Below, piece by piece: positions 17,337-26,565 of a stretch of DNA of 64,000 nucleotides (position 1 is its first letter; every line of letters starts with the position of its first letter). Source of the DNA: CAZRQL01 sp964602415 (GTDB lineage Bacteria; Bacteroidota; Bacteroidia; Cytophagales; Flammeovirgaceae); NCBI GenBank assembly GCA_964602415.1, contig CAZRQL010000020.1, forward strand, positions 1 through 64,000. Direction: 5' to 3'. Made by a program: the position numbers and the translations under genes. The notes below the pieces were generated by a model. The model worked only from the letters and a program-made list of their open reading frames with translations. It ran no database searches and had not been told where the DNA came from.

Positions 17337-18284
17337 TTAATCTTGTCGTAACAATAGAAGTTGGTTTTCCAACTCTTTGAGTTCCCTTTGCCAATCGAGT
17401 TCATTGAGTTCTTGGAGTTGGGTCTTGAGAGCCAGCAAAAAGGTTTGATGCTGTTGGCTCTGTGGCAGCCGTGGTTTGTGGGTGAGTTGCCGGAGCAGGG
17501 TTTGGACTTTTTTGTAGATACAGGAGGTTTGGGCATCAAAATAGGCTTGGGTAAACCGCTCCCAAATCAGATCTACGGCAGTGTTGGAGGGGTGCAACAA
17601 GTCCTCAGCGTAAAATCGGTAATCCCTAAGCTCATCCATCACAATTTCGTAAGCCGGAAAGTACCCGACCGGCCATTTTTCACAAATTTTGTGAATAGCC
17701 AATCGCAAGACGGCTTTGGAGACGGCGTTGGCTTCCAAACCCTCGCGGTAGTGCCTTACAGGGCTTAGGGTCAAAATCATCTTGCAGGGTTCAAATCTTT
17801 CGTACAGCAGTTCAAAAGCACCTACGATTTCCTCGACACTCAACAGCCTTTTAACAAACTCCTTGGCCGGAAACTTGTGGCAGTTGGCAACTAAGCGGCC
17901 TTCTCGCTCATAGACCCATGCTGTGCCAAAAGTTAAAATCAGCACGGTGGGTTTGAAGTTTTTGACCTTTTGGTGGGCTTGTAAAATGTTTTGCTCGACT
18001 TGATGCTTTGTCAGTTCATTGAAATCGGAATGATAGCCAAAATGCGACCAAACACCTTGATTGTTAGCAAATAAGATTTTGTTTGGCTGCTCGCAACTGA
18101 GTTGTTCAAAAATAGAAATGGGATTATAGACCGTTCCAAAGGGATTGCTCAAGACGTTGAACTTGTGAAGTTCAAGTTTTTGGCCTATATTCTCTGAAAA
18201 ACAAGAACCGCAAGTTAGGATATTGTCGCCGTAGCTCAAATCAAATCCCGCTTTGCCTACCGAGACGGGGGTACACCAGTTCAT
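17337..18284 (-). CDS. GSCFA-domain protein
   Basis: The 315-residue protein carries the GSCFA signature in ILTCGSCFSENIG near its start, and the further blocks NPFGTVYNP, LTFGTAWVY, LTLSPVRHYREG and YFPAYEIVMDELRDYRFYAEDLLHPS. GSCFA (PF08885) is an SGNH-hydrolase-like family: Ser in the GSCFS block and a D-x-x-H pair late in the domain (DLLHP) fit a catalytic triad. The biochemical substrate is not established; polysaccharide or lipid acyl groups are possible. No signal peptide is seen. It lies 27 bases downstream of the LytTR regulator and 136 bases upstream of the SpoIIE phosphatase. Confidence 0.8.
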   Translation of the reverse strand: MNWCTPVSVGKAGFDLSYGDNILTCGSCFSENIGQKLELHKFNVLSNPFGTVYNPISIFEQLSCEQPNKILFANNQGVWSHFGYHSDFNELTKHQVEQNILQAHQKVKNFKPTVLILTFGTAWVYEREGRLVANCHKFPAKEFVKRLLSVEEIVGAFELLYERFEPCKMILTLSPVRHYREGLEANAVSKAVLRLAIHKICEKWPVGYFPAYEIVMDELRDYRFYAEDLLHPSNTAVDLIWERFTQAYFDAQTSCIYKKVQTLLRQLTHKPRLPQSQQHQTFLLALKTQLQELNELDWQRELKELENQLLLLRQD

Positions 18285-18311
18285 GGCTCAAAACTACTCC
18301 AATCCGCTACT

Positions 18312-19004
18312 TTACAAAAAATTTAACTTAGACAAAAAAGAGGTTTTGTAAGAGTTGCCTATGGGGATGGTCTTTTGGGGCATCACTACGCTGAGGTCTT
18401 CGATGGTTTCCACTTTTGTGAGATTGACTATAAAAGAGCGATGCACCCTGGCAAAAATTCTTGTAGGCAGTTTTTCTTCCAAGGACTTCATGGTGGCGTG
18501 CACGATATAGCGTTTTTTTTCGGTGTTGATGATCACATAATCTGAGAGTGCTTCGATGAAATAAATATCGAATAAATTGATGCGGTTGAGTTTGTTATCG
18601 GCTTTGACAAAAATGCTTTCCTTGTCTCTTTGAGACATAACCGGCTGAAAGTTTTCAATCTCTTTTTGGGCTTTTTGTATGGCTTTCAAAAACCTGGCGT
18701 AGGTGATAGGTTTGACCAGATAATCGGTGAGGCTGTACTCAAAAGCATCTACTGCATAGTCCTCTTTGCTGGTAATGAGTATGACTTGCGGCAGCACAGA
18801 CAAAGATTTTACCAAATCCAAACCTGTCATCTCCGGCATTTCCACATCAAGCAACAAAATATCAACCTCGTTGGACTGCAAGATTTGCAAGGCAGATATG
18901 GCGTTGTTGCACTCAGCCAGTATCTCAAGACCTTGTGTTCTCTCAACAAATACCCTAATTACTTCTCTTGCAAAGTCATCATCGTCCACAATCAAACATT
19001 TCAT
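18312..19004 (-). CDS. LytTR-family response regulator
   Basis: Two-component DNA-binding regulator of 230 residues. Receiver domain: acidic pocket MKCLIVDDDDFAR, phospho-acceptor D53 in ILLLDVEMPEMTG, conserved Thr in LITSKED and Lys in DYLVKPIT. A linker leads to a LytTR domain (about residues 125-230), with FIEALSDYVIIN, FARVHRSFIVNL and IPIGNSYK. In Bacteroidota such regulators usually pair with a membrane LytS/YehU-type kinase; none adjoins this gene, though a TPR histidine kinase of a different class lies at 22.5-24.4 kb. The recN gene ends 41 bases upstream on the same strand. Confidence 0.9.
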   Translation of the reverse strand: MKCLIVDDDDFAREVIRVFVERTQGLEILAECNNAISALQILQSNEVDILLLDVEMPEMTGLDLVKSLSVLPQVILITSKEDYAVDAFEYSLTDYLVKPITYARFLKAIQKAQKEIENFQPVMSQRDKESIFVKADNKLNRINLFDIYFIEALSDYVIINTEKKRYIVHATMKSLEEKLPTRIFARVHRSFIVNLTKVETIEDLSVVMPQKTIPIGNSYKTSFLSKLNFL

Positions 19005-19045
19005 AAATTGGATTTATTCAGCTAATTAACCACTAAAATCATAAA

Positions 19046-20692
19046 TTATTGCGCGGCTTTTATCATTTGACGCGCACTTTGAACCGCTGAGGCGGGCGGG
19101 TTGGCTCCAGCTATCATTACGGCAAGCTCTTGAAGGCGTGTTTCAGGCTCAAGTTCTTTGATTTTACTGACTGTCTTTTCAGATGTATCTTCCTTATAGA
19201 CAACATAGTGGGTTACAGCTCCTGCTGCCATTAGCGGCTGGTGTGTGATGACAAACACTTGATGGTTGCGCGAAATTTCTTTTACCATAGCCGCTACTTT
19301 GACGGCGATTTCTCCTGAGATACCTGTGTCAATCTCATCAAAAATCAAAGTCGGCAATTGTGTTTTTTGTGCCAATAAATATTTGACAGACAGCATCAAC
19401 CTTGAAAACTCACCACCGGAGGCTGCCTTACTCAACTCTTCAAGTTGTTGGCCTTTGTTGGCACTGAAGAGAAAAACCACGGCATCGCTTCCGTTTTTGC
19501 CCGGTTCGGTGGGGCTAAACTTGACCTCAAAGCGCGCTTGAGGCATACCCAACGCCCCGAGCAGTTCCAGCAGCGAACCGCAAAAACCATCGGCCACTTT
19601 TTTGCGAGATTCGCTGAGCAATTTGGCGGCATCGTCAAGGGTTTTTTTGCTGGTTTCCAATTTTTTACTGGCTTGCTCCAAGTCAAACACAAGGCTTTCG
19701 CTCTGTGAGGTTCTTTTTTCGAGTTCCTGTTGAAATTCGATAAGTTGGTTCGCTTGTTTGAACTTGTGCTTGAGTAAAATAGAGTTGACACTGTCTATTT
19801 TAGACCTGAGCAGTTCAATCTTTTGTGCGTCGTATCCAAGTTTTTCTGCTTGGTTCCAGACCTCTGTAGCCAAATCGCTAAACTCAAGCCTCAATGAGTT
19901 AAGTCTTTCTGTAAGTTCTTTGTAAACAGGGCTGTATGAGGATATAGAGTTCAGGCTTTGCTGTACGCTTTTCAGTTGCGCGAGCACAGAATTGTCTTGA
20001 TGTTCTAAGGTTTGGGCCACAAAATGCAACTTCGTTTTGATGGCTTCCGCATTTTCCAGCCGCGAAAGTTCGGCCTCTGCTTGCTCAAAATCCCACTCGG
20101 AGAGTTTGAGTTTTTTAATTTCTTCCAAAAACAATTTATCCGTGTCGCTTTGGGAAAGAATTTGTTGTTGATAGGCCAATAGCTCTTCAAAAGCCTTTTT
20201 ATCAAGGACATACTGCCGATAAGCGGCTTGGTAGCTTGAAAGCAAGGCTTGATTTTGTGCCCAACCGTCAATGACCGAGAGTTGATAAGAATTTGAACCT
20301 AATTTAAGTGTATCGTATTGAGAATGAATGTCTATGAGATGAGACGTGATTTTTTTTAGTGTCTCCAAGGTTACGGGTGTATCGTTGATGAAGGCCCTGG
20401 ATTTGGCTTGTTGGGTGATTTCACGGCGAATGGTGAGGATAGGTTCTATATCCAGCTCATTGTCAAGCAAAATAGCTTCCATATCATAAGCATCAAATTC
20501 ACCCTCAATCACACATTTCTCACCGTTGGTAACTTTGCCATCAAGCCGGTCTCCCAAAAGCAGACCCATAGCTCCCAGTAAAATAGATTTTCCCGCACCC
20601 GTTTGTCCGGTGATGACATTGAAAGTTTTGCAAGGCCGAATCTCAAGTGAGTCTATAAGCACGTAGTTTTTGATGAAAAGCCGTCTGAGCAT
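19046..20692 (-). CDS. recN: DNA repair protein RecN
   Basis: SMC-like ATPase acting in double-strand break repair, 548 residues. Walker A ITGQTGAGKSILLGA lies at residues 28-41; a long two-part coiled coil fills the middle; the ABC signature is KAASGGEFSRLMLSV and Walker B is LIFDEIDTGISGE; a D-loop/His switch region VFVITHQPLMAA follows. The length and the central arms match RecN rather than SbcC or SMC. It is divergent from rpoN across a 316-base intergenic region, and is the first gene of the minus-strand run down to pnuC. Confidence 0.93.
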   Translation of the reverse strand: MLRRLFIKNYVLIDSLEIRPCKTFNVITGQTGAGKSILLGAMGLLLGDRLDGKVTNGEKCVIEGEFDAYDMEAILLDNELDIEPILTIRREITQQAKSRAFINDTPVTLETLKKITSHLIDIHSQYDTLKLGSNSYQLSVIDGWAQNQALLSSYQAAYRQYVLDKKAFEELLAYQQQILSQSDTDKLFLEEIKKLKLSEWDFEQAEAELSRLENAEAIKTKLHFVAQTLEHQDNSVLAQLKSVQQSLNSISSYSPVYKELTERLNSLRLEFSDLATEVWNQAEKLGYDAQKIELLRSKIDSVNSILLKHKFKQANQLIEFQQELEKRTSQSESLVFDLEQASKKLETSKKTLDDAAKLLSESRKKVADGFCGSLLELLGALGMPQARFEVKFSPTEPGKNGSDAVVFLFSANKGQQLEELSKAASGGEFSRLMLSVKYLLAQKTQLPTLIFDEIDTGISGEIAVKVAAMVKEISRNHQVFVITHQPLMAAGAVTHYVVYKEDTSEKTVSKIKELEPETRLQELAVMIAGANPPASAVQSARQMIKAAQ

Positions 20693-21008
20693 GATAAAAT
20701 TTTTCGCTAATTTAGAAAAATCGCTACATCTTAGAACCGTATCGGAATTGTGTGGCTTTTGCTGTGAAAAAAGGGTTGCTTATTGCTCTAAGTCAGTTAT
20801 TGCTTGTTATACAGTGAGTTGCAAAAATATTGAGTACTATTTTTGTGTTTAATATGCTCATTATCAATTGAATATATTTTCTAAATATTTTTTTTTGACT
20901 TCCAACATCAAATACCATTCCAAAGTTTAAAAAAAAATATATTTTTGTCCAAAATTCCAAACATATTGCCCCAAATTGGGGTTAGTATCCAAACCAAATG
21001 AATTTTGT
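20693..21008. other. Divergent intergenic region between recN and rpoN
   Basis: AT-rich, no gene seen. The only feature supported is an exact -7 element for rpoN (20940-20947). No RNA gene, riboswitch or strong hairpin was recognised, and no LexA-like site was identified for recN. Confidence 0.6.
20940..20947 (+). promoter_or_regulatory. -7 promoter element for rpoN
   Basis: TATTTTTG fits TAnnTTTG, 61 bases before the rpoN ATG at 21009. A correctly spaced -33 element is not evident. Confidence 0.4.
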
Positions 21009-22499
21009 ATGCAGAAGTTACACATTCATCAAAGCCTCACCCAAAAACTCTCACCCCAGCAGATACAGCTCATTAAGCTCATACAATTGCCTGTTGATGA
21101 ACTGCATAGCCGTATCGAAGAGGAGTTGGAGGAAAACGTAGCCCTCGAAAAAGCCACGGAAACAGAGGAATACGACATTGCTGACACAATGGACAGGCAA
21201 TATGATGAGGCAGAGGACGCTACAGACGAGTTTGAGCCTATGGATCACGAGCCAATCAATCAAGACGAAGACACCAATTTGACAGAGTATTTAGGCGACG
21301 ATGATTCGGGCGGCTTTAAAATGGAAGGAGATGGCTTTTTGCAGGAGGAAGACTATGAGTTGCCGGTTGCAGCCGGTAGCTCTTTGCAAGATGATCTTAT
21401 AGAGCAGTTGCAGTTTTTGAATTTGAATGAAAAAGACTTTGCCATAGGCAAGTATTTGATTGGCAGTTTGGAAGCAGACGGGTACTTGCGTCGAGCAACA
21501 GACGTTTTGGTCAATGATTTGGCTTTTTATGCCGGCATAGAAGCCACCGAAGCTGAAGTAGAAGCGGTTCTGTCCACAATACAAAAGTTTGAGCCTCACG
21601 GTATTGCTGCGCGAAGCCTTCAGGAGTGTCTCTTAATTCAATTGCATCATAAGGCTGCATCGCATCCTGCTGTGCAGACAGCTATTTTGGTATTGCAGGA
21701 TTGTTTTGAAGAGTTTGCCAAAAAACACTATCAAAAAATAACCAAAAAACTCTCGATCACCGAAGAGCAACTTCGCCAGGCCATTGCACTCATTACCAAA
21801 CTCAATCCCAAACCCGGAGGCTCAGACTCCGGCTATGAGAAGTCCCAGACCATCACACCCGATTTTTTTGTGCTTGAAAATGAACTCGGTGAGCTTTATG
21901 TCAAGCTCAACACCCGCAATGAACCCGAACTTAGGATCAGTTCGTCCGTTTTAGACGTTTTTCATAGCTACGAAAAGAGCCGCAAAAAAGACAAAAAACT
22001 GCGTGAAACAGCTCAATATTACAAACAAAAACTTGATTCAGCCCGCTGGTTTATTGATGCCATCAAACAGCGGCAAGAGACTTTGCTCAAGACCATGACG
22101 GCCATATTGGAGCATCAATACGAGTTTTTTCGCACCGAAGATGAGACCAAACTGCGCCCCATGATTCTCAAGGACATAGCCCAAAGAATAGGCATGGACA
22201 TCTCAACGGTTTCCCGTGTAGCCAGTAGCAAAACGGTTCAGACGGCTACGGCTACTTATCCGCTCAAATTTTTCTTTTCTGAGAGCATATCCACCGACAG
22301 CGGAGAAGACGTAAGCAGCAAAGAAGTAAAATACATCTTAAAAGAAATTATTGAAAATGAGGATAAAACACATCCTTACTCCGATGACACGCTCGAAACC
22401 ATGCTCAAAGAACGGGGGTACAACATCGCTCGCCGCACCGTAGCCAAATACCGCGAGCAGCTCGGTATCGCTGTGGCAAGGCTCAGGAGGGAAATTTAG
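21009..22499 (+). CDS. rpoN: RNA polymerase sigma-54 factor
   Basis: Alternative sigma factor that recognises -24/-12 promoters and needs an AAA+ activator. The 496-residue protein has region I (QKLSPQQIQLIKLIQLP with the glutamine-rich activator-interacting helix), an acidic region II (about residues 45-115), the core-binding domain, the DNA-binding helix-turn-helix (DISTVSRVASSKTVQT) and the RpoN box ARRTVAKYREQLGI near the C terminus. The frame opens at 20976, but MQKLHIHQSLTQ at 21009 matches family N termini. No sigma-54 activator is coded in the window. It is convergent with the TPR kinase gene, overlapping it by 17 bases. Confidence 0.94.
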   Translation: MQKLHIHQSLTQKLSPQQIQLIKLIQLPVDELHSRIEEELEENVALEKATETEEYDIADTMDRQYDEAEDATDEFEPMDHEPINQDEDTNLTEYLGDDDSGGFKMEGDGFLQEEDYELPVAAGSSLQDDLIEQLQFLNLNEKDFAIGKYLIGSLEADGYLRRATDVLVNDLAFYAGIEATEAEVEAVLSTIQKFEPHGIAARSLQECLLIQLHHKAASHPAVQTAILVLQDCFEEFAKKHYQKITKKLSITEEQLRQAIALITKLNPKPGGSDSGYEKSQTITPDFFVLENELGELYVKLNTRNEPELRISSSVLDVFHSYEKSRKKDKKLRETAQYYKQKLDSARWFIDAIKQRQETLLKTMTAILEHQYEFFRTEDETKLRPMILKDIAQRIGMDISTVSRVASSKTVQTATATYPLKFFFSESISTDSGEDVSSKEVKYILKEIIENEDKTHPYSDDTLETMLKERGYNIARRTVAKYREQLGIAVARLRREI

Positions 22500-24438
22500 G
22501 CAACGTAAACCAAACGCGGGTGCCTGCATTGGGTTTGCTTTCTATTGATATGGTTCCGCCATTGGCCTCCACAAAATCCTTACACATCAAAAGTCCCAGT
22601 CCTGTGCCTTTTTCCCCGGCTGTGCCATAACTGGAAAACGAATCTCGATTGGAGAAAATTTTACCCAACTGCTCTTCACTCATACCCACACCCCTGTCTT
22701 GCACAGATATTTCGGCATAGCGTTCGGTACAACTTAAATGGATGCTAACCGATTGATTGGGAAGACTGAATTTTATGGCATTGGAGATTAAATTTCTGAT
22801 AATCAAATTTAAATGATTTTTATCGGCATAAACGGTACATTTTTTTAGTCCTTCGGCATATAATTTTATATTTTTTTGTGCGGCCATAGCTGCATAAAGG
22901 TCAATGTGTTGTTTGATAACTTCTTGCGTTTCAATTTCTTCAAAATCAGCTACTATACCTTTAAGCTGAGATTGAGACCATTGCAGCAGTTGCTCTAAAT
23001 TAAGGTATAGCACATCTACGCTGCCCTTGATTTCTGAGGCCAACTCATGAAACTCATCTTGGGTGAGGGCGCGGTTTTGCACCAACTCAAAAAGGCTTTT
23101 GAGTGTGGCTATCGGACTTCTTAAATCATGTGCAACGATTGAAAATAACCTATCTTTAGTTTGGTTGATGTCTCTGAGGTCTTTGTTGATTGCCTCTATT
23201 TCTCTTTTCTGGGAAATGATTTCTTCTTTTTGTTGGTCGGAAAGATTGATTTGTACCTTTAGTTGGTGGTTTTTTTTGCGCCACTCCGACAACAAATACA
23301 GCAGGACTCCACCAAATAGAAAGCCTATCATCAGTAAGATAACCAAAGAGTTACGTTCTGATTTTTTCTTTTCTAAATCGCTATTGAGCAGCAGTATTTC
23401 TTGCTGATTTTCGTAATTTTCATTGATTGCGATGTTTTCTTTTACAAATTGGTCTCTTATGTTTTGTTGGTTGTACTCATTGATTGACAAAAAATGATCG
23501 AAACTTTTTAAAATATCGCCTGCTTTTTGACTGGTAAGGAATAGTTTTATTTTTTTCAGGTGGTAATCTTGCACCGCATACATAGAATCTTTATCGGGTT
23601 TTATCAATTGTATCATTGCTAAGATACTGTCTAACAAGACATTAGAAGAGTTTAAATCATTTTCCTGCAAAGACCAATCAAACAGTTTTTTGTAAACTGA
23701 GTTAGCACTGTGATAATTGCCGCTCTTAATAGAATATTTCAAATCATCATATAAAAGTTTTTTTCCTTCCTCTTTTTTACCCAACTCTGAGTAGATAAAG
23801 TTACCCAAATTGCCACTGGCCAGACCAATCCATGCTGTATTGTTTAGTATGATGGCTTCGTTGAGGCACTTTTGGTAGTAAAATTCAGCCTGTTTTATGT
23901 TGCCAAGTTTTTGGTAACACGAGGCTATCACATAATGGGCGTTTATGTACAGTCCGCCCTTAAATTTTAGGGTTGTAGCGTCAGAGACGAAGTGCTGCAT
24001 GGCTTGGATGGCCTGTTGGTAGTTGGACTGTCTGTAAAAAATCAACCCTTTTTCATGGGAGGCAAAGAATTTAATGGGTTCACTTTTTTCTTCATACTTA
24101 TTGAGAAGTTCGTGGAAAAAATCATAAAAATCCTCCGCTCTGTTTCTGTAGTTGAAATAGCATTGAACACCAACTAAATAGTTCTCAATTAAAACGTGAT
24201 TGGAACATGGATGGGCTAAAATTTCATCCAACAGTTTAATAAAATGAGGAGTAGCTATTTTGGGATGATATGATATCTCGTTAGTATTATAGTCATTGAC
24301 AAACTTTAATAAGGTATCCTTGTTTCGCTCTTGCCTGAATTTGCTGAAGAAGTAGGCCGTGTCTTCTTGCTGACAAAAAGCAATCCCAAAATTTTGAAGT
24401 GAAAACACCAATGCAAGGACAGCGGTTTTGAGACGCAT
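22483..24438 (-). CDS. TPR-containing sensor histidine kinase
   Basis: A 651-residue kinase. A signal peptide (residues 1-22) is followed by an outer region of TPR-like helical repeats (about 60-330), one transmembrane helix (364-383), a short coiled coil, a HisKA domain with H437 in FSIVAHDLRSPIATL, and a HATPase domain with N-box LIIRNLISNAIKFS, G1 ISVQDRGVGMS, and G2 GEKGTGLGLLMCKDF. TPR sensors of this layout are frequent in Bacteroidota, where the TPR part faces the periplasm. There is no receiver domain and no adjacent response regulator, so its partner must be coded elsewhere; the LytTR regulator 3.5 kb away is a weak candidate. The signal to which it responds is unknown. Confidence 0.88.
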   Translation of the reverse strand: MRLKTAVLALVFSLQNFGIAFCQQEDTAYFFSKFRQERNKDTLLKFVNDYNTNEISYHPKIATPHFIKLLDEILAHPCSNHVLIENYLVGVQCYFNYRNRAEDFYDFFHELLNKYEEKSEPIKFFASHEKGLIFYRQSNYQQAIQAMQHFVSDATTLKFKGGLYINAHYVIASCYQKLGNIKQAEFYYQKCLNEAIILNNTAWIGLASGNLGNFIYSELGKKEEGKKLLYDDLKYSIKSGNYHSANSVYKKLFDWSLQENDLNSSNVLLDSILAMIQLIKPDKDSMYAVQDYHLKKIKLFLTSQKAGDILKSFDHFLSINEYNQQNIRDQFVKENIAINENYENQQEILLLNSDLEKKKSERNSLVILLMIGFLFGGVLLYLLSEWRKKNHQLKVQINLSDQQKEEIISQKREIEAINKDLRDINQTKDRLFSIVAHDLRSPIATLKSLFELVQNRALTQDEFHELASEIKGSVDVLYLNLEQLLQWSQSQLKGIVADFEEIETQEVIKQHIDLYAAMAAQKNIKLYAEGLKKCTVYADKNHLNLIIRNLISNAIKFSLPNQSVSIHLSCTERYAEISVQDRGVGMSEEQLGKIFSNRDSFSSYGTAGEKGTGLGLLMCKDFVEANGGTISIESKPNAGTRVWFTLPKFPS

Positions 24439-24696
24439 GATTTAAATTGAACTGATGGCCAAAACTAACAACATTTTTAGTACGCAGGAGCAAAAGCCAC
24501 TGAGCAATTTCATACGGCTGCAATTTTAGCAAGGTTGAACCCTCAACAGCTAATTCATCAAATACTGCACTGATAATTAGGCAGTAATCAACTCAAATCC
24601 ATAGTAATTGATGATTCTTATTTTCTATACAATATGCTGATAAACATATAAATAGCTTTCTTATGGGGAGAATTTTTTTTTGTTTATCAAAAAGTA

Positions 24697-24710
24697 TTCC
24701 CAAGTGGGAA
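24697..24710. promoter_or_regulatory. Palindrome upstream of dnaA, operator-like
   Basis: TTCCCA-AG-TGGGAA: six-base perfect arms around a two-base spacer. Possible operator or small hairpin; function unknown. Confidence 0.35.
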
Positions 24711-24758
24711 GCAGAGGTAAAAAAAATTTTTTTTCACAAAATTCACTTTTGCCAACTG

Positions 24759-24771
24759 GCTGAAAATCACA
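24759..24771 (+). repeat. 13-base direct repeat, copy 1 (dnaA upstream region)
   Basis: GCTGAAAATCACA. The second identical copy lies 202 bases further on (24961-24973), both in the same orientation toward dnaA. Confidence 0.6.
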
Positions 24772-24880
24772 AAAGAATTGATTTAGAATTTAATCGTAAT
24801 AAATTGATAATCAAATAATAAATTTTTTTTATTGATGCTTTTTGTTTGGGTATCGAGATTTTTTTTTTCGACAAGCAAGC

Positions 24881-24892
24881 CTCAAATTTGAG
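24881..24892. promoter_or_regulatory. Perfect 12-base palindrome upstream of dnaA
   Basis: CTCAAATTTGAG, no spacer. Looks like a dimeric regulator site, but no regulator can be assigned. Confidence 0.3.
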
Positions 24893-24960
24893 CCAGAGAA
24901 AAAGGACAACGAGAGTTAGGTTACCAAATCCACAGTAAGGCAAAATGGATTTTATACCCC

Positions 24961-24973
24961 GCTGAAAATCACA
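24961..24973 (+). repeat. 13-base direct repeat, copy 2 (dnaA upstream region)
   Basis: GCTGAAAATCACA, identical to 24759-24771, ending 130 bases before the dnaA start. Confidence 0.6.
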
Positions 24974-25103
24974 GCGGCCAAACTTCGTCTCCCTTTTTTC
25001 GAGCTAACATACACCAAATGAACTACTTTCAAGTTGCTAAAAGACCTATTGCAGGCAAACAATTCAAAAAATTATCATCATTTTAAACCATACCTTATTG
25101 AGC

Positions 25104-26534
25104 ATGACTACCAAAACCGACGCACAAAAAATCTGGGCTAACTGCCTCGAAATCATTAAGCCACATATTACCGAACAGAGTTTTGCTACATGGTTTTTGC
25201 CTATCAGACCCATCAAACTCAGCAATCTGGTTCTGACCATCGAAGTACCCACAGCTTTCTATTTTGAGTGGTTGGAGGAGTACTATGTTCATTTGCTCAA
25301 ACAAGCCATAGACAGCACACTCGGACCCCAGGGACGCTTGGAGTATTCCGTTGTTGTGGACAAAGGCGATAGCAGTCGCAAGCCTTTGACTGTCAAGATG
25401 AAACATTCTCAGGCAAACCCCAGAACGCCCATTGAACAAAAGCCTGCAGAGAATCTTATTGATAAGCCGACTGCCTCTATTGCGCCTGTTTCACAGCACA
25501 TTGTCTTTTCTCCGCTCAATAAATCCTATACTTTTGAGACCTTTATTGAAGGTGATTGCAACCGTTTTGCTCGCTCGGCAGCCCTGAGTGTAGCCCAAAA
25601 CCCCGGCGGCAACAACGCTTTTTCACCTCTTTTTATTTATGGAGTTACTGGCGTGGGCAAAACACACCTTGCGCAAGCAATATGCAACGAAGCCATTGCC
25701 AGAAAGCCTTCCACCAAAGTCATTTACGTAACCGCTGAACAGTTTACCCAGCATTTTGTGGAGTCCAATAAAGCCCATTTGACACAAGAGTTCGTCAATT
25801 TGTACCGTCAAGCCAACATTTTGGTACTCGATGATGTGTATTATTTGACCCGAAGAGATAAAACACAAGATATTTTTTTCCACATTTTCAATGATTTGCA
25901 GCAAAGCAATGCCCAAATCATACTCACCTCAGACACTCCGGCGCGGGATATGGTCGGCTTTCAAGACCGTCTTTTGTCGCGCTTTAAGTGGGGGCTTCAT
26001 GTGGACATCAAAATGCCCGATTTTGCCTCAAGGTGTGACATCATCCGTGCTAAGGCAGAACAGGAAAGTTTGCCCATCGGTAAAGATTTGATTGAGTACT
26101 TGGCCTACAATGCGGAGGTTTCACCCAGAGAACTTGAAGGCATCGTGATTTCTCTTATGGCCAACAACTCTTTGATGAAGAGAGAGTTGGATATTGTTTT
26201 GCTCCAAAATATACTCAGCGAGCGCAATGGCAAATGTGAGCGGGTGTATTCGGTGGAGTACATCCAAAAAGTGGTCTGCGAATACTTTCGCCAACCCCTG
26301 AGTGAGCTTTGCGGCAAATCCCGCACCAAAGAGATAGCCCATACCCGTATGATAGCTATGTATTTTTGTCATCAGTGGGTCAAAGTGCCCCTCAAATTGA
26401 TTGGCGAAAAGTTTGGCGGCAGAGACCATAGCACCGTTATTCACGCCTCCAAAGCCATCCAGCAAAGACTCAAAACCGACAAGGCCATGGCTTTGACCAT
26501 AGAAGAAATAACAGCAAGACTAAAAGGGCTTTAA
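25104..26534 (+). CDS. dnaA: Chromosomal replication initiator protein DnaA
   Basis: AAA+ initiator that melts the replication origin. The 476-residue protein has domain I (IWANCLEIIKPHITEQSFATW), a variable linker (about 95-135), the AAA+ core with Walker A FIYGVTGVGKTHLAQ and Walker B NILVLDDVYYL, sensor and arginine-finger segments in FQDRLLSRFKWGL, and a C-terminal DNA-binding domain with the signature GGRDHSTVIHASKAI. Walker A and the residues after Walker B (VYYL in place of the common IQFL) depart slightly from the usual DnaA wording, but the signature sequence is intact. An in-frame TTG lies at 25098; ATG at 25104 is chosen. Hda-type paralogues lack the C-terminal DNA-binding domain and are excluded. 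Confidence 0.94.
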   Translation: MTTKTDAQKIWANCLEIIKPHITEQSFATWFLPIRPIKLSNLVLTIEVPTAFYFEWLEEYYVHLLKQAIDSTLGPQGRLEYSVVVDKGDSSRKPLTVKMKHSQANPRTPIEQKPAENLIDKPTASIAPVSQHIVFSPLNKSYTFETFIEGDCNRFARSAALSVAQNPGGNNAFSPLFIYGVTGVGKTHLAQAICNEAIARKPSTKVIYVTAEQFTQHFVESNKAHLTQEFVNLYRQANILVLDDVYYLTRRDKTQDIFFHIFNDLQQSNAQIILTSDTPARDMVGFQDRLLSRFKWGLHVDIKMPDFASRCDIIRAKAEQESLPIGKDLIEYLAYNAEVSPRELEGIVISLMANNSLMKRELDIVLLQNILSERNGKCERVYSVEYIQKVVCEYFRQPLSELCGKSRTKEIAHTRMIAMYFCHQWVKVPLKLIGEKFGGRDHSTVIHASKAIQQRLKTDKAMALTIEEITARLKGL

Positions 26535-26565
26535 TTTTGGTTTTCAATGTTTTAAAAATACTACA

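Larger units (their letters stand above)
24439..25103. other. AT-rich non-coding region upstream of dnaA
   Basis: A gene-free region of 665 bases, the largest in the window. It has long A and T runs, a 13-base direct repeat GCTGAAAATCACA at 24759-24771 and 24961-24973, a hairpin-capable palindrome TTCCCAAGTGGGAA (24697-24710) and a perfect palindrome CTCAAATTTGAG (24881-24892). No consensus DnaA box (TTATCCACA or one-mismatch form) was seen by eye, so origin function is not supported directly. It most likely holds the divergent promoters of dnaA and the TPR kinase. Confidence 0.6.

Noticed and set aside
19046..20692. SMC or SbcC protein
   Set aside because: 548 residues with both ATPase halves in one short chain and the RecN signature fit RecN.
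24439..25103. Replication origin call
   Set aside because: No consensus DnaA boxes were found by eye and skew cannot be computed here; only position next to dnaA and AT content support it.
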